Shown: positions 18,123-27,790 of the stretch, one piece after another
Layout of the letters: every line of letters starts with the position of its first letter
Position numbering within the stretch: the first letter of the stretch is position 1
Source of the DNA: Bremia lactucae
Lineage: Eukaryota > Oomycota > Peronosporomycetes > Peronosporales > Peronosporaceae
Assembly: GCF_004359215.1 (NCBI RefSeq)
Contig: NC_090610.1
Coordinates: 15,689,860 to 15,727,250, forward strand
Reading direction: 5' to 3'
Length of the DNA stretch: 37,391 nucleotides
Position numbers and translations under genes: made by a program
The notes under the pieces: generated by a model
Told to the model about the DNA's origin: nothing
The model's input: the letters and a program-made list of their open reading frames with translations, nothing else
The model's database searches: none

Positions 18123-18722
18123 TTGCCGAAAGAACAAGTCGATTATATCGATGAGTTCTTCGACAAACGAGCCAAGGCGGGACATGTGCGTGAGAGCAAA
18201 TCGCCTCACTGCAGCCCGACCTTTTGTGTGCGTAAAGCCACAGGTGGATGGCGCGTGGTTCATGCTTACAATAAGTTGAACACGGCGACCATACCGGCGC
18301 AAACGCCAATCCCGCGAAAAGATGTTTTGTTGAACTCCATGGGAAAGTCAACTTTCTTTTCCGCGTTGAGTTTGAAGAATGGCTACTATCATGTACTCAT
18401 GAGAGAGTCCAATGTAGCCAAAACAGCTGAAGCCCCCCAAGCGGTATGCTTTGCGAGTGGCTTGCGATGCCGAAGGCTTGAAAGACGCACCAGCGACATT
18501 CAACCGGGTGGTAGCTCACGTGATGCGTCAGCACCGTGCCTACGCGGTTCATTACTTTGACGATGTATTCGTGCATAGTAAGGCCAAGGACGGGCTGAGT
18601 GCAATAGAGTCGCACAAGCGTCATTTAGACGCTGTGTTGCAGACTTTAAAAGACGCCCAGTTGTACGTCAACTTGCAAAAGTGCGTCATAGGGTCCCTGA
18701 GATACCTGTGCTGGGTTGCATC
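18123..18722 (+). pseudogene. pol: A2 reverse transcriptase, one frameshift
   Basis: QVDYIDEFFDKRAKAGHVRE, HCSPTFCVRKATGGWRVVHA, NKLNTATIPAQTPIPRKDVL and LSLKNGYYHVLMRES form the palm; the usual catalytic Asp of the S.LDL..GY motif reads Ser here (ALSLKNGYY). After a frameshift near 18440, DAPATFNRVVAHVMRQHRAY and HYFDDVFVHS carry the intact YxDD motif. Another frame break at 18722 leads to the RNase H frame. Confidence 0.87.
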
Positions 18723-19417
18723 GTAGGTACACATGGTGTACGAGCAGACCCAGACAAGGTAAAATCAGTAAAGGAATGGCCAATCCCACGGCATGTGAAG
18801 GATTTGCGCCAATTCCTAGGGCTCGCTAATTACTTGCATAAGTATAGCAAGAATTATGCGGAGCAAACTAAACCATTATCTGATCTCCTTAAAAAGGACA
18901 CAGAATGGGTTTGGTTAAAAGAACAAGAAGATGCGTTCACATCAGTGAAGCAATCTCTTGTAGAGGCACCGGTCTTGGCATTGCCAGACGCGGATAAGCC
19001 CTTTAGCGTCGTCTGCGATGCAAGTAATTTTGCAATCGGCAGCGCGCTCATGCAGAAGGATGACGACGGCGTTGACCGCGTCATCTCTTATCAGTCCCGG
19101 CTATTAAAAGCCGCGGAACTGAATTACCCTGTGCATGACAAAGAGCTACTTTCAATAAAGTATGCTCTTGTCAAGTTTCGTGTGCACCTATTGGGCACCG
19201 AACCATTTGTGGTTTATACGGATCACGCATCACTGCGGACCGCAATAAACTCACCGCACCTCTCGCCTAGAATGGCAAGATGGCTCACATTCTTCTCTGA
19301 ATTTAATTTCAAAGTTGAATATAAGCCGGGTAAGTCGAATGTCTTGGCTGACGCTTTATCGCGCAGACCAGACTTCGAGGTTAGACACCAGGAAAGTGTG
19401 TCTAGTGCGAAAGCACA
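18681..19417 (+). CDS. pol: A2 RT thumb and RNase H (open frame)
   Basis: The open frame runs from 18681 through the N gap to 20546. RADPDKVKSVKEWPIPRHVK, DLRQFLGLANYLHKYSKNYA, CDASNFAIGSALMQKDDDGV, HDKELLSIKYALVKFRVHLL and VYTDHASLRTAINSPHLSPR give the thumb and RNase H; LADALSRRPDF ends the domain. Key acidic residues of RNase H (CDAS, the Glu in KELL, YTDH) are present. Confidence 0.9.
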
Positions 19418-19691
19418 NNNNNNNNNNNNNNNNNNNNNNNNNNNNNNNNNNNNNNNNNNNNNNNNNNNNNNNNNNNNNNNNNNNNNNNNNNNNNNNNNNN
19501 NNNNNNNNNNNNNNNNNNNNNNNNNNNNNNNNNNNNNNNNNNNNNNNNNNNNNNNNNNNNNNNNNNNNNNNNNNNNNNNNNNNNNNNNNNNNNNNNNNNN
19601 NNNNNNNNNNNNNNNNNNNNNNNNNNNNNNNNNNNNNNNNNNNNNNNNNNNNNNNNNNNNNNNNNNNNNNNNNNNNNNNNNNNNNNNNNNN
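19418..19691. other. Assembly gap, 274 N
   Basis: It starts after the same GTGC-GAAA-GCAC hairpin as the 14178 gap. The reading frame is kept if the N length is right, since ORF codons on both sides are in phase. Confidence 0.9.
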
Positions 19692-20794
19692 TTTCAGCCG
19701 TCGACGTTGGCAGCCATGAAGGCATACCACGTGACGAGCTCATTGGCCTCTGAGATAAAAGAGAGCTACAGTCAGGACGACCACTGTCGCCTGCTGTTGG
19801 ATCACTTCGGTGGACGAAAGGTTTCCCTTCCGTCGCACCTGAAAGCTAAGCTCAATCGCTTTAGCTACAGCGATGGCCTGTTATGGCATCAGCTGTCACC
19901 TTGTGATCCCTTGAGAATCTATGTGCCTCATGACACAGATCTCAAGTTGATGATCCTTCACGAGCTCCATGATGCACCATCTAGTGGGCATCTGGGCCGT
20001 GAAAAGACATTCTTACGAGTGTCAGAGGAATTTTGGTGGCCACACCTATATAGATGGGTGGCCAACTATATTCGCTCTTGCGAACAGTGTCAGCGCATTA
20101 AGCCTGCACCGTCCAGCAGTGCGCCACTGAAGCCGCTACCGATTCCAACCAACTGTTGGAAGTCAGTAAGTCTGGACTTCATGTTTGGCATGCCGCCCGA
20201 TCATAAGGGTCGGACAGGGCTAGTCGTCTTTGTAGACAGACTGAGCAAGATGGTGCATTTAGCACCATGTAAGACATCGATCACAGGCAAGGAGGCAGCT
20301 CTCTTGTTCCTGGATCATGTTTACCGACTACACGGGATGCCCGAGTCCATAGTATCGGACCGGGATCCACGTTTTACGTCTGGTTTTTGGCGACATGTGT
20401 TCGAGCTGCTAGGGAGGAAGCTCCACATGTCGATTCCAGATCATCTCCAGATCGATGGCCGAACAGAACGTGCCAATCGGGTCGTGGCGGATGTCTTACG
20501 CACGATAGCAACTCCCAAAGAGTGGAGCAAGCAATTACCCTTGTGAAGTTCGCTACAAATAACAGTGTCCACGCCACTACGAGTGAGACACCGCTTTATA
20601 TTAACGGACTGCGCTATCGTCGGACGCCAGTCTCATTTGTGCGCAGCCCGAGCCTTAGTGGGGGAGGGCCCCTCACTATGCTCGGTGCGAAAAAGGGGCA
20701 TAGTTTCGTCAATATGACGATGACCCGCGACGGTATCATCTCAACGACAAGAACTTGCTCTAGTGAACCTGCCAGTCTAGCAGTGGTCAGTTAA
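19692..20794 (+). pseudogene. pol: A2 integrase: H2C2 finger and DDE core
   Basis: HELHDAPSSGHLGREKTFLR with SCEQCQRIK is the H2C2 zinc finger. SLDFMFGMPPD (first Asp), VSDRDPRFTSGFW (second Asp) and RTERANRVVADV (Glu) complete the DDE triad, with spacing as expected for Ty3 integrases. The frame stops at 20546 after KQLPL; FATNNSVHATTSETPLYING continues in another frame to a TAA at about 20794. One frameshift therefore separates the core from its C-terminal part. Confidence 0.9.
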
Positions 20795-21430
20795 ACTACG
20801 CCTTATGACCGATCTCTCGGCGGTATTATAGGCGAGTTTGATGCCAAAAGCGTGAGTGAGGCTCAACGCTTTGTGGATGAGCGATTAGCCATCACACAAA
20901 AAGTCCGTGGCGCGATGACAAGCGCACAGGACAAGCGAAAAGAATTTGCGGACCGAAATGGTCGCAAAAATAATGAACGTTTTAGAGTGGAAAAAAGTAC
21001 TATTAAGTACTACTACCCTTCTCCAAGCGAGTCTTCAGGCGTTCATAACTCTGACAAGCCTTCGCTCGGACATCACAAAGATCCGAGGTCAGTCGCGAGA
21101 CTTGACCCTCTAGATCCGCAATACGTCGTTCAGCAGCGCTAAACGCCTGTGACTGAACAGACAAAGGTAAGGCAGCCGCGAGTAGGTGGGCGAGATCGCC
21201 ACTCCTATCAGGCACCGCCTGCACTAATGAATGCGGGTGGAAATCAATGCTTTCTTGTTGGAAGGTTGCTTGCCAACCGCTCCGTGAGGCAAAGGTATCA
21301 GATCCTCGTCCAATGCAAAGGTTACCCGAAGAGTTTTGACTTTAGGGAACCTATCGATACCCTACGTATTGATGTGCCCGGCTTGGTTGCTGCCTATGAA
21401 AAGGAGCACCAGCTGAGGCCTCTCCGCTAG
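20795..21430 (+). pseudogene. pol: A2 integrase tail (GPY/F deleted) and chromodomain
   Basis: AQRFVDERLAITQKVRGAMT and DKRKEFADRNGRKNNERFRV match A1. The DNA then jumps from the A1 equivalent of about 605 to about 972, removing the whole GPY/F domain and part of the linker. The chromodomain follows: NQCFLVGRLLANRSV, ILVQCKGYPKSFDFREPID and the closing helix. The two cage Trp of A1 are Cys and Arg here, so histone binding is probably lost. It ends at TAG 21428-21430. Confidence 0.87.
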
Positions 21431-22354
21431 TCTCAAATGGACAAGCAGAGGCAGCGCTGTGAGAAGAAACAGGGGGTACAGTACCGCCCATGATTTCTTT
21501 CACACGCAAGCGGGCAAAATTAATTCGCTGCGACTGCTGTTTCATCGCATCGGATTGCGGAGAATGCGGCGCTTGAATTCGGCCTCGTATTGGTCGGCCG
21601 TTTTATTTGAACGCAACACGACGGGGATCGGGAAAATACGCCCAAGCGATTATCCCTGAGCCCTCCATGACTTAGAGCCGCAATAATAGTTATGTGCGTC
21701 TTGAAGAGCGCGCTCTAACAGCGAAACTCTTGGCCCGTTTAAACGAGGCCATTTAGATGGAGGGGCATCTTTGGAATGTCACCCGTCACATAGCCACGTT
21801 CTAAACGACTGGCTTGTGACACCGACTGAGCATATTCACGTGTCGTCGGCGGAGCTTTAGGCTCAGAATCCTCTATGTCAGAACCATTATGGATAATGGT
21901 CTGAGCATAAGGCGTTGTGGTGATACCCAACGGAGAAGCGGCTGCGCCTTTATGGGCAGTGCTCTCATTAATGGTCGCTGCGCTATTCATCGCAGACGAC
22001 GAGACAGCATTCATAAATTTTTGCTGTCTCGATGTTGGGAGCCATGAGAGAGGTTTGGATGGGTAATAATGCGCCATCATCCTTCCTCATGAACTCGTCG
22101 TTCACATCACTACCATGAGGTGGCGACAACGGTGTCGACTCATTGTAGTCGACTATGAGCGACGGATCAACATCCTCACCGTTAAAGTGGGATCGATCCT
22201 TAAGCTCTTTTAACGCGACAGCAGCAGTAGCTGTCGGCGTTTCGACTAAAGCATTGGACGCTGCCGGCGTGTTAACGCGGCGCGTGCGCTTAGTGCGAGG
22301 TTGAGTGGGCGTCTTCGCAGACGACCCACCAATATTGCCCCTTTAAGGAGGCAT
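21003..22354 (-). pseudogene. Antisense ORF, family A type, in A2 (broken)
   Basis: An ATG at 22354 opens MPP-stop-RGNIGGSSAKTPTQPR, then KRTRRVNTPAASNALVETPT and SHFNGEDVDPSLIVDYNEST. Later frames give AATINESTAHKGAAASPLGI (22080-21739), SLLERALQDAHNYYCG, VVLRSNKTADQYEAEFKRRI, SQRINFARLRVKEIMGG (21545-21351) and finally PDRSGDLAHLLAAAL with AERRIADLEGQVSRLTSD (21224-21003), a coiled coil. The last parts overlap the chromodomain and linker in antisense. The ATG context and first 20 residues agree with A1 apart from a Lys-to-stop change. Function unknown. Confidence 0.55.
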
Positions 22355-22470
22355 ATTTAGCGCCGTGCATGAAAACAACCGTCGCTAGCGTGAGCGATAG
22401 AACTCGTGGCGATTTAACCAGCTCGCAGATCCTCCTTCCTCTTTTACGATTTTTAAAATGTAAAAATCGT

Positions 22471-22483
22471 TCTTAAAGGGGGG
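22471..22483 (+). other. A2 polypurine tract
   Basis: TTAAAGGGGGGG lies immediately before the 3' LTR start and would prime plus-strand DNA. Confidence 0.75.
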
Positions 22484-22692
22484 GGTAACAGGCTAAAGTT
22501 GACCTAATGTTACACAGTCCCCGTTAAGTACACATGATGTACTTTAGGGGTTGGTCAATTACTTAAATAAAGTAATTAGACCCAGCACTCGGGTGTGGTT
22601 TATATTTGTGACTAACCCTTGTGTATGTGATGCAAATAGGTGCATTCACATAAGAGGGATGACGGCTAGCGTCATCCGTTACGCGAGGTATC
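22484..22692 (+). repeat. A2 3' LTR, truncated
   Basis: It matches the 5' LTR for about 210 bases (start GGTAACAGGC, with T-to-G at base 1) up to CGCGAGGTATC, then the match ends abruptly, just short of the TATA box. The following DNA resembles a bacterial gene. Confidence 0.88.
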
Positions 22693-22940
22693 CACGCTAA
22701 ACATATCTGAGCATAGTTCTTGGCATTAGGGCGTCTTGTTATCACAGAAAACGAAGATTACGCACAATACTAGTTTGAATATACTTCTCATGATACCATT
22801 CGGTCATATTGGCATTGCTCTGGGTTCTTCTATAGCCGCTTGGGTTAATGTTTGGCTATTAAACAGAAATGCAAAACAATATGGCAGTTTTTTAATTACC
22901 TCTGAGACAAAAGAATTTACGTAAAAAATTCTTGACACAT
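22693..22940 (+). pseudogene. murJ: MurJ (MviN) lipid II flippase-like fragment, bacterial type
   Basis: The frame at 22736-22924 reads NTSLNILLMIPFGHIGIAL, then GSSIAAWVNVWLLNRNAKQY. The string HIGIALGSSIAAWVN fits the conserved helix of bacterial MurJ, the membrane flippase that moves lipid II for cell-wall synthesis; the style is nearest to alphaproteobacterial forms. A possible continuation (LRQKNLRKKFLTHM) is one frame off. The DNA is AT-rich, unlike the flanking elements. About 60 of roughly 500 residues are present. It may be a transferred scrap or a chimeric assembly join. The family call is from memory of the motif only. Confidence 0.6.
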
Positions 22941-23609
22941 ATGGCCATCAAGCTGGAGATGCTGTACTTAAAACTTAAGCTCGAACACTTGATGCTTCAA
23001 GGGGTACAACGTGTGCCAGTTGGTAATCTGGACGTCTCGACAGGGCGTTCGCTAGCATATTCTGCTTTCATGGCTTGTAAGCCACCGTAAATTTGTGTTC
23101 CGCAAAGAATGACAACCACTGCGCCATGCGCTGTGACAAATGGGGCGACTGATTCGCCGTCCTCAACGAAGCATGGTCTGTATAAACGACAAAGGGCTTG
23201 CTGCCCAGCTGGTGAATCCGAAACTTGACAAGGGCGTACTTCATTGTTAGAAGTTTCTTGTCGTGCACTAAATACATCTTCTCAGCAACTCTAAGCTGCT
23301 GCGATTGAAACAAAATTACCCGTTCATTACGATTGGCAAGCCAATGGCAAAGTCTGATACATCGCACACCACACAAAATGGTCGATCCTCGTCCGCAACG
23401 CCAATATTGGTGCCGACTGGAAGCTCAACTTAATCGCTTAAAAGCTTGTTGAGCCTCCTTAGTCCACGACCAGACCACGCCGTTCTTCAGCAAGTTGGTC
23501 AATGGCCTGGCCATCTTTGCGTAATTATCGCTGTACATGTGCAAATAATTCGCGAGACCCAACCACTTGCGTAAATCCTTCTGGGATGACGGCGTTGACC
23601 ATTTCCTGT
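22941..23609 (-). pseudogene. pol: Gypsy fragment K: RT thumb and RNase H
   Basis: KDLRKWLGLANYLHMYSDNY, NLLKNGVVWSWTKEAQQAF, then HDKKLLTMKYALVKFRIHQL, FVVYTDHASLRTANQSPHLS and FFAEHKFTVAYKP; after a frame change NMLANALSRRPDYQLAHV. The sequence differs from A and B, so this is a third gypsy family. A frameshift near 23380-23430 splits it. It abuts the MurJ-like DNA on one side and B2 on the other. Confidence 0.85.
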
Positions 23610-23620
23610 AATTAACACTA

Positions 23621-23776
23621 CTGATTATAATCAAAATACTGGATTTGTTTTCATCATGGTTCTAATCAAAATACCGATTATATTCGCATTATGATTTTAA
23701 TTAAAATGCCAATTTATTTGCGTTATGATTTAAATCGAAGCACTGATTTTATTTGCATTCTTGATTTTGACCAAAA
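23621..23776. repeat. Diverged 35-bp tandem repeat, about 4 units
   Basis: Units at 23637-23671, 23672-23706, 23707-23740 and 23741-23776, plus a partial one at 23621, share the frame of an ACxGATTTT-type start, a central GCATTATGATT-like block and an AATCAAAA-like end. Lengths are 34-36. The array ends six bases before the antisense ORF ATG at 23782. Confidence 0.7.
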
Positions 23777-23781
23777 TCAAG

Positions 23782-25449
23782 ATGGCGACAAACAAGTCTG
23801 TGCGCGTGAGCCGCGAGGCCGCTAAGCTGGCAGCTACACGGATTATTGTAGCTGTTGGTAATGAAAATGTTTCAGTAGACGCTAATTTGCCTACTGCGGA
23901 CCTCCTACTCCAAAAAGAGGGGACTGGGGTATGTCATCTGTTGATGACATTGCAGGTAACGGGGACAAGTCACCTGCTACATTAATTGTAGGTGACTGGT
24001 CCAAGTCGCTTGTATTGCCCGACTCAGTGGCGACTGAAAAGGCCGCCGGATCACCTGGGGCCGAGTCTGTTACACCTTTGGGTTCTAACGTGACTGCCAA
24101 AGAGGTGATGACGAGGTTGTTTAACTCGTCGGACCACTTTGGTGGAGAAATTGAGTGTTCACAAACGAAAGAGTGCAGCTGGTCGTGATAGTTTGCATAA
24201 CCAGGAAAGGAGTGATTTAAGGGCTCGCTCAAGGGGCCAAGTTAACGTTTTCGTTAACATGATCTAACAGGAGAGGGTCCGTGATACGCTGCGGCTCGCT
24301 CCTGAAAAAAGGCCTTAATTGCCCTCGCAGGATTTCCTAATCGTTGATCTTGTATGACCAACGTTCGATATCATATTCCGATATTTGACTCATCCAGGCT
24401 CACAAGCCTGGTGAGGCTGAGACGAAATTCTTCATCGATGCCCTTTTCCGACATCGGTGGTACTCTTCTAAGCGGGCAAATGATGTCAAGCCTTTGTTTC
24501 AAGCTTGAATAGCCTTTGTACAAAAAAAAGGCCGCGAGGTCTGGCTTGACAAAGAAAATACTTTCCGCGAATGGTTCGAGAAAGGGACGAAGTTGGTGCA
24601 CGCTATTAGTTGCACCGTTTGTCTAGAGAGGCAGGGATTCCTTGCCTCTCATGGGGAGACTTATATCCATGCTGTTTAAAGGGTGTAGTTCATGCCCCTT
24701 AGGAAGCATATTTCCTCAAAGATCCTCATTGGAGGACGCTTGTCGTTTACGAGATGCGTCAAGAATTTAGAACCTGCAATCCTTTTACGAGCGTGAGAAG
24801 CGCTTGTTCTCCGATGGACCTTCTGTTGAGGAGGATGGGTCTCGTCGTACTGCAAGACGAGACCCGAAACGACCAGCATGAGTTGGGAACGAGGTTTCCA
24901 ACTATCGTGCGAGGTGAATACCCTCGCCAACGAACGAGATAATTCGTTGGAACCTCCTTCACCTCACTGTGGTTCGAGAAGCTTTCGACAAGAAAACTCT
25001 TCTCACCACTCGAATCTGTCAATAAATGTGGAGGGGGAGGAGAGATCGGGTTCACTTCGTTTGACGAACACGATATAACATCGTGATTTGAATTACATCC
25101 TTTTTTAAGGGAGGACACTGATCACGAGCGATCCCGTCGCTGCGAATTAGCGGTGACGGTTGATAATGTTTCTCGTGACCACTTGAGAAATTGTGCGGAG
25201 ATTGCGACTGATCAATTGACGAACGAAATGACAAATCAGTCGCTTCAAAACGAGCTGGTAACAGCTCGTTAGAAGATCTCTTCCTTGGAGGAAAGAGTGG
25301 ATCGTCTTGTTCAAAAGAGTCAGACCCTGTTTCGAGACAATAAAGTTTTGGCTCAGAACCATCAGGCTTTGGCGGATGCCCTGGACCGTTCCGGTGTAAT
25401 CCGGAATTGGAAGAAGCCTCGTACTGATGGTACGGGCGGAGACGCCTAA
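23782..25449 (+). pseudogene. Antisense ORF, family B type, in B2 (broken)
   Basis: ATG 23782 gives MATNKSVRVSREAAKLAATR and IIVAVGNENVSVDANLPTAD; a frameshift near 23930 leads to SVDDIAGNGDKSPATLIVGD. From 24416 comes AETKFFIDALFRHRWYSS and then GREVWLDKEN, aligning with AEEDFYLDAFLKHRWFSG and GREAWLQKLN at 14.6 kb. LSREAGIPCLSWGD-like residues appear near 24625. The region 24690-25100 is antisense to the chromodomain. The C-terminus (25106-25449) is a strong coiled coil: SLEERVDRLVQKSQTLFRDN and KVLAQNHQALADALDRSG, ending at TAA 25449. Several stops are present. It lies opposite to B2 pol; role unknown. Confidence 0.6.
24676..25118 (-). pseudogene. pol: B2 chromodomain, frameshifted
   Basis: SGEKSFLVESFSNHSEVKEV and TNYLVRWRGYSP (25060-24930) then, in another frame, SHDSWKPRSQL with GLVLQYDETHPPQQ make up a chromodomain like that of B3. 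One frameshift near 24920 splits it. It is the C-terminus of pol. Confidence 0.83.
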
Positions 25450-25807
25450 CATAAAGCGTAGGTTGCGTACACATATTACGAGGCAGCCCGATCGTGTATG
25501 CATTGCCTTGGCGATGTAATACACGAAACGGACCGATATATATGGGCAGTAATTTATTACTACCCACATTCGTCACTACGTGTTCTGGTAGGTTTACCGT
25601 AGACAATAGGACTAGGTCATTAAAATTGTATGAAAGTATGTTTGCATTTTTATTTTTGTCAGAGTTCCGTTTCTGTCGGTCGACCGCATCAGCGATAAAA
25701 TCCGGTACGAAACGGTCCACTGTTTCTCTAGCCAACAGGAAATCACCTGCTATATCGGTTCTATTTTTGTTTTCAGTGCGACCGGCTCGCACTGGGGAGA
25801 TACTCAT
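25052..25807 (-). pseudogene. pol: B2 integrase C-terminal GPY/F domain and linker
   Basis: RETVDRFVPDFIADAVDRQK, NFNDLVLLSTVNLPEHVVTN and KLLPIYIGPFRVLHRQGNAY then THPTLYVRRLRPY-like residues (read here TQPTLYVRRLRPYHQY) form the GPY/F module. A long polar linker (LYCLETGSDSFEQDDPLFPP) follows to the chromodomain. Open for 251 residues, the best kept part of B2. Confidence 0.88.
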
Positions 25808-25934
25808 CTCTTCATTATTGAGAGTATTGTTGTTCTCATTAATAATATTGTATTCGATGCTGAGTCTTTCAGCATCGTTGTCAAAGTCAGTGATAACATT
25901 TTGTTATTACTGAGTTTGTCCACTTCAATGTTTA

Positions 25935-26222
25935 TTAAATCAACATTGGTATCCTTCGCATTGACCTTATTGCTAATGCGTGATGAGCAAGAGCTAAAAG
26001 GTTATTTGCTCGAAAGAGCCCCCCCCCTTGATTTAGAGTCACTCGCAAACAAGGTGGGAAACGTGGGTGGCGTAAGCCATTCACAAGAAACGGCATTTGC
26101 TTTGTAGAACCATGCACTGAATTGTTAATGGCAAATTCTACCATCGGCAAGAACTCGCTTAAAGAGTGGACGTATCCGCGAAGTATCTCTTCGAGAATAC
26201 GATTTCCCCTAGTCAAACGTTC
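25935..26222 (-). pseudogene. pol: B2 integrase core, C-terminal part
   Basis: NRILEEILRGYVHS, FLPMVEFAINNSVHGSTKQM and LVNGLRHPRFP follow the position of the catalytic Glu. The residues before it (DGQTER) are at 28490-28508 on the other strand, across the inversion. A frame change near 25935 leads to the C-terminal domain. Confidence 0.85.
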
Positions 26223-26244
26223 CCAGGTACCTTTGGTAATAAGT

Positions 26245-26690
26245 TCTAAAGAAGAAACTGAGACAATCAATGACTTAGTAAACAATGGATCAAGTGTAGG
26301 CGCTTATACACATGATCTATCAGCGCCTCCGAAGTTAACTTTGGAGATAACTCAATTGCCAACGCTAAAATTGAAACGGTTCTTGTGCGATCTGCGTAGT
26401 GGCAAAGTCAAGCAGATCTGCGTACATATCACAGATAACAACTACGTGGCCTGTATTCAATAGGCAATAGTATTTTCTGAGAACGAACGGATTCTCAGTA
26501 GCTTATCGATGGACGAAAGTGTCCTCGATGAGAAGACTTGGATTGAACGTTTTACGTCCTAATCCGGGAGTCATTGAAGAAAAACCCTTGATATAAGGAT
26601 CTAAAAGAGTTCAAGGGTGTATTCCCTGAATCAGTACCGTGCGAGTTGCCAAAGGATAAAGGCACTCGACACGAAATCGAACTAATCCCA
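26245..26690 (+). pseudogene. pol: B2 pre-RT spacer (in inverted block)
   Basis: SSKEETETINDLVNNGSSVG, LKLKRFLCDLRSGKVKQICV and MDESVLDEKT match B1. FPESVPCELPKDKGTRHEIE-type residues occur near 26625-26690 across frames. Stops at 26461 and beyond. The canonical RQWPLP start of RT and about 60 following residues are missing before 26693. Confidence 0.75.
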
Positions 26691-26692
26691 GG

Positions 26693-27290
26693 TTGGAAAT
26701 ATTTGATGGTATGTCAAAAAGTACTATCTTTTGGTCGATGGATCTGATGAATGGATTTTATCAGATCCTTATGCGTGAACAAAATATTCCGTTCACAGCA
26801 GTAAGCGCCCCAAGCGGTATACTATGGGAGAGGCTAGTCATGCTACAGGGGCTTGGTAATGCCCCTGCAACATTTAACAGATGTGTAATTAATCTGTTGA
26901 GATCGGTGCAGAATCTCGCGCTTAGCTATTTTGATAACGTCTTGTTCATAGCAGAGCCATGAGCAGAATATCGGATTTTGACAAACATCGTACCCACGTC
27001 CGAAAGGTTCTTACTCTTATGCGTAAGCACAAGTTGTATGCACATCTCAAGAAGTGTATATTCGCTGCAAGCGAAATATCACTTCTGGGGTGCATCGTGG
27101 GTAAACACGGTGTACGCCCGGATCCAGAAAAGATCAAGGCGATCGCCGATTGGCCTGTGCCAGTCGATGTAGGGGAGTAAGAAAGTTCCTCGGTTTAACG
27201 GCGTACCTGCACAAGTACTCACGCAATTATGCCGAAATGACCGTACATATTTCTTCTTTTTTGAAGAAAAATGTTAAGTGGTCATGGAAC
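26693..27290 (+). pseudogene. pol: B2 reverse transcriptase (in inverted block)
   Basis: GMSKSTIFWSMDLMNGFYQI keeps the first catalytic Asp (MDL). LGNAPATFNRCVINLLRSVQ and LALSYFDNVLFIAEP follow; the YFDD motif has become YFDN and a stop comes soon after. The next frame reads HVRKVLTLMRKHKLYAHLKK, EISLLGCIVGKHGVRPDPEK and IKAIADWPVPVDVGE. Inactive. Confidence 0.87.
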
Positions 27291-27790
27291 GCTGATTTAT
27301 CAGCGTTCCTTCGAGGGTATTAAACAAAGCTTGATGCAATCGCCAATCCTGGCGATTGCTGACAGAGACCGACCATTTTATGTGGTCTGCGACGCCAGCG
27401 ATTTGCAATCGGTTGTGTGTTAATGCAATATGACAGAGACGGCGCAGATCGCGTCGTCCGTTATCAATCGCGTCAGCTTCAACTGCTGAACGCAACTATC
27501 TAGTGCATAACAAGGATCTCCTTGCCATGAAATATGCTTTGGCTAAGTTAGGGTCTATCGCTTGGGAGATAGACCGTTCATTGTATATACGGACCATGCG
27601 TCTTTACGCACGGCCGTAAACAGTCCACACCCCTCCCAAAGAATGGCGAGATAGTTGTCTTTCTTCGCAGAGTATAACTTTTCTGTGGAGTATAAACCAG
27701 GACGACTAAACGTCGTCGATGATGCCCTTTCGCGTCGGCCCAATATAAGCCGGCTGCGCAATTCAACAGTGAGCATAAGGCTACTGTTGC
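27291..27790 (+). pseudogene. pol: B2 RNase H (in inverted block)
   Basis: SLMQSPILAIADRDRPFYVV and DASDLQSVVC-like residues, NKDLLAMKYALAKL and VYTDHASLRTAVNSPHPSQR are legible in alternating frames, ending with PGRLNVVDDALSRRPNISRL. One-base losses relative to B3 (35977-36477) cause the breaks. Confidence 0.8.

Larger units (their letters stand above)
15482..22692 (+). mobile_element. Ty3/gypsy chromovirus, family A copy A2 (near full length)
   Basis: 5' LTR, PBS, gag, protease, RT, RNase H, integrase, chromodomain, PPT and truncated 3' LTR follow in canonical Ty3 order, about 7.2 kb including a 274-N gap. gag-pol is split by several stops and frameshifts. An internal deletion removes the integrase GPY/F domain. 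The 3' LTR is cut at 22692, so the target-site duplication cannot be tested. Confidence 0.93.

Noticed and set aside
21739..22080. Env-like gene in A2 3' region
   Set aside because: It is on the antisense strand and has no signal peptide or membrane segment; it is treated as part of the antisense ORF.
23637..23776. Repeat array as a CRISPR
   Set aside because: Units are contiguous, with no spacers, diverged and in a eukaryotic element context.
25494..25913. Plus strand frame of 139 codons near 25500
   Set aside because: It is the shadow of the B2 integrase C-terminal domain on the other strand and lacks any motif; the antisense ORF ends at 25449.
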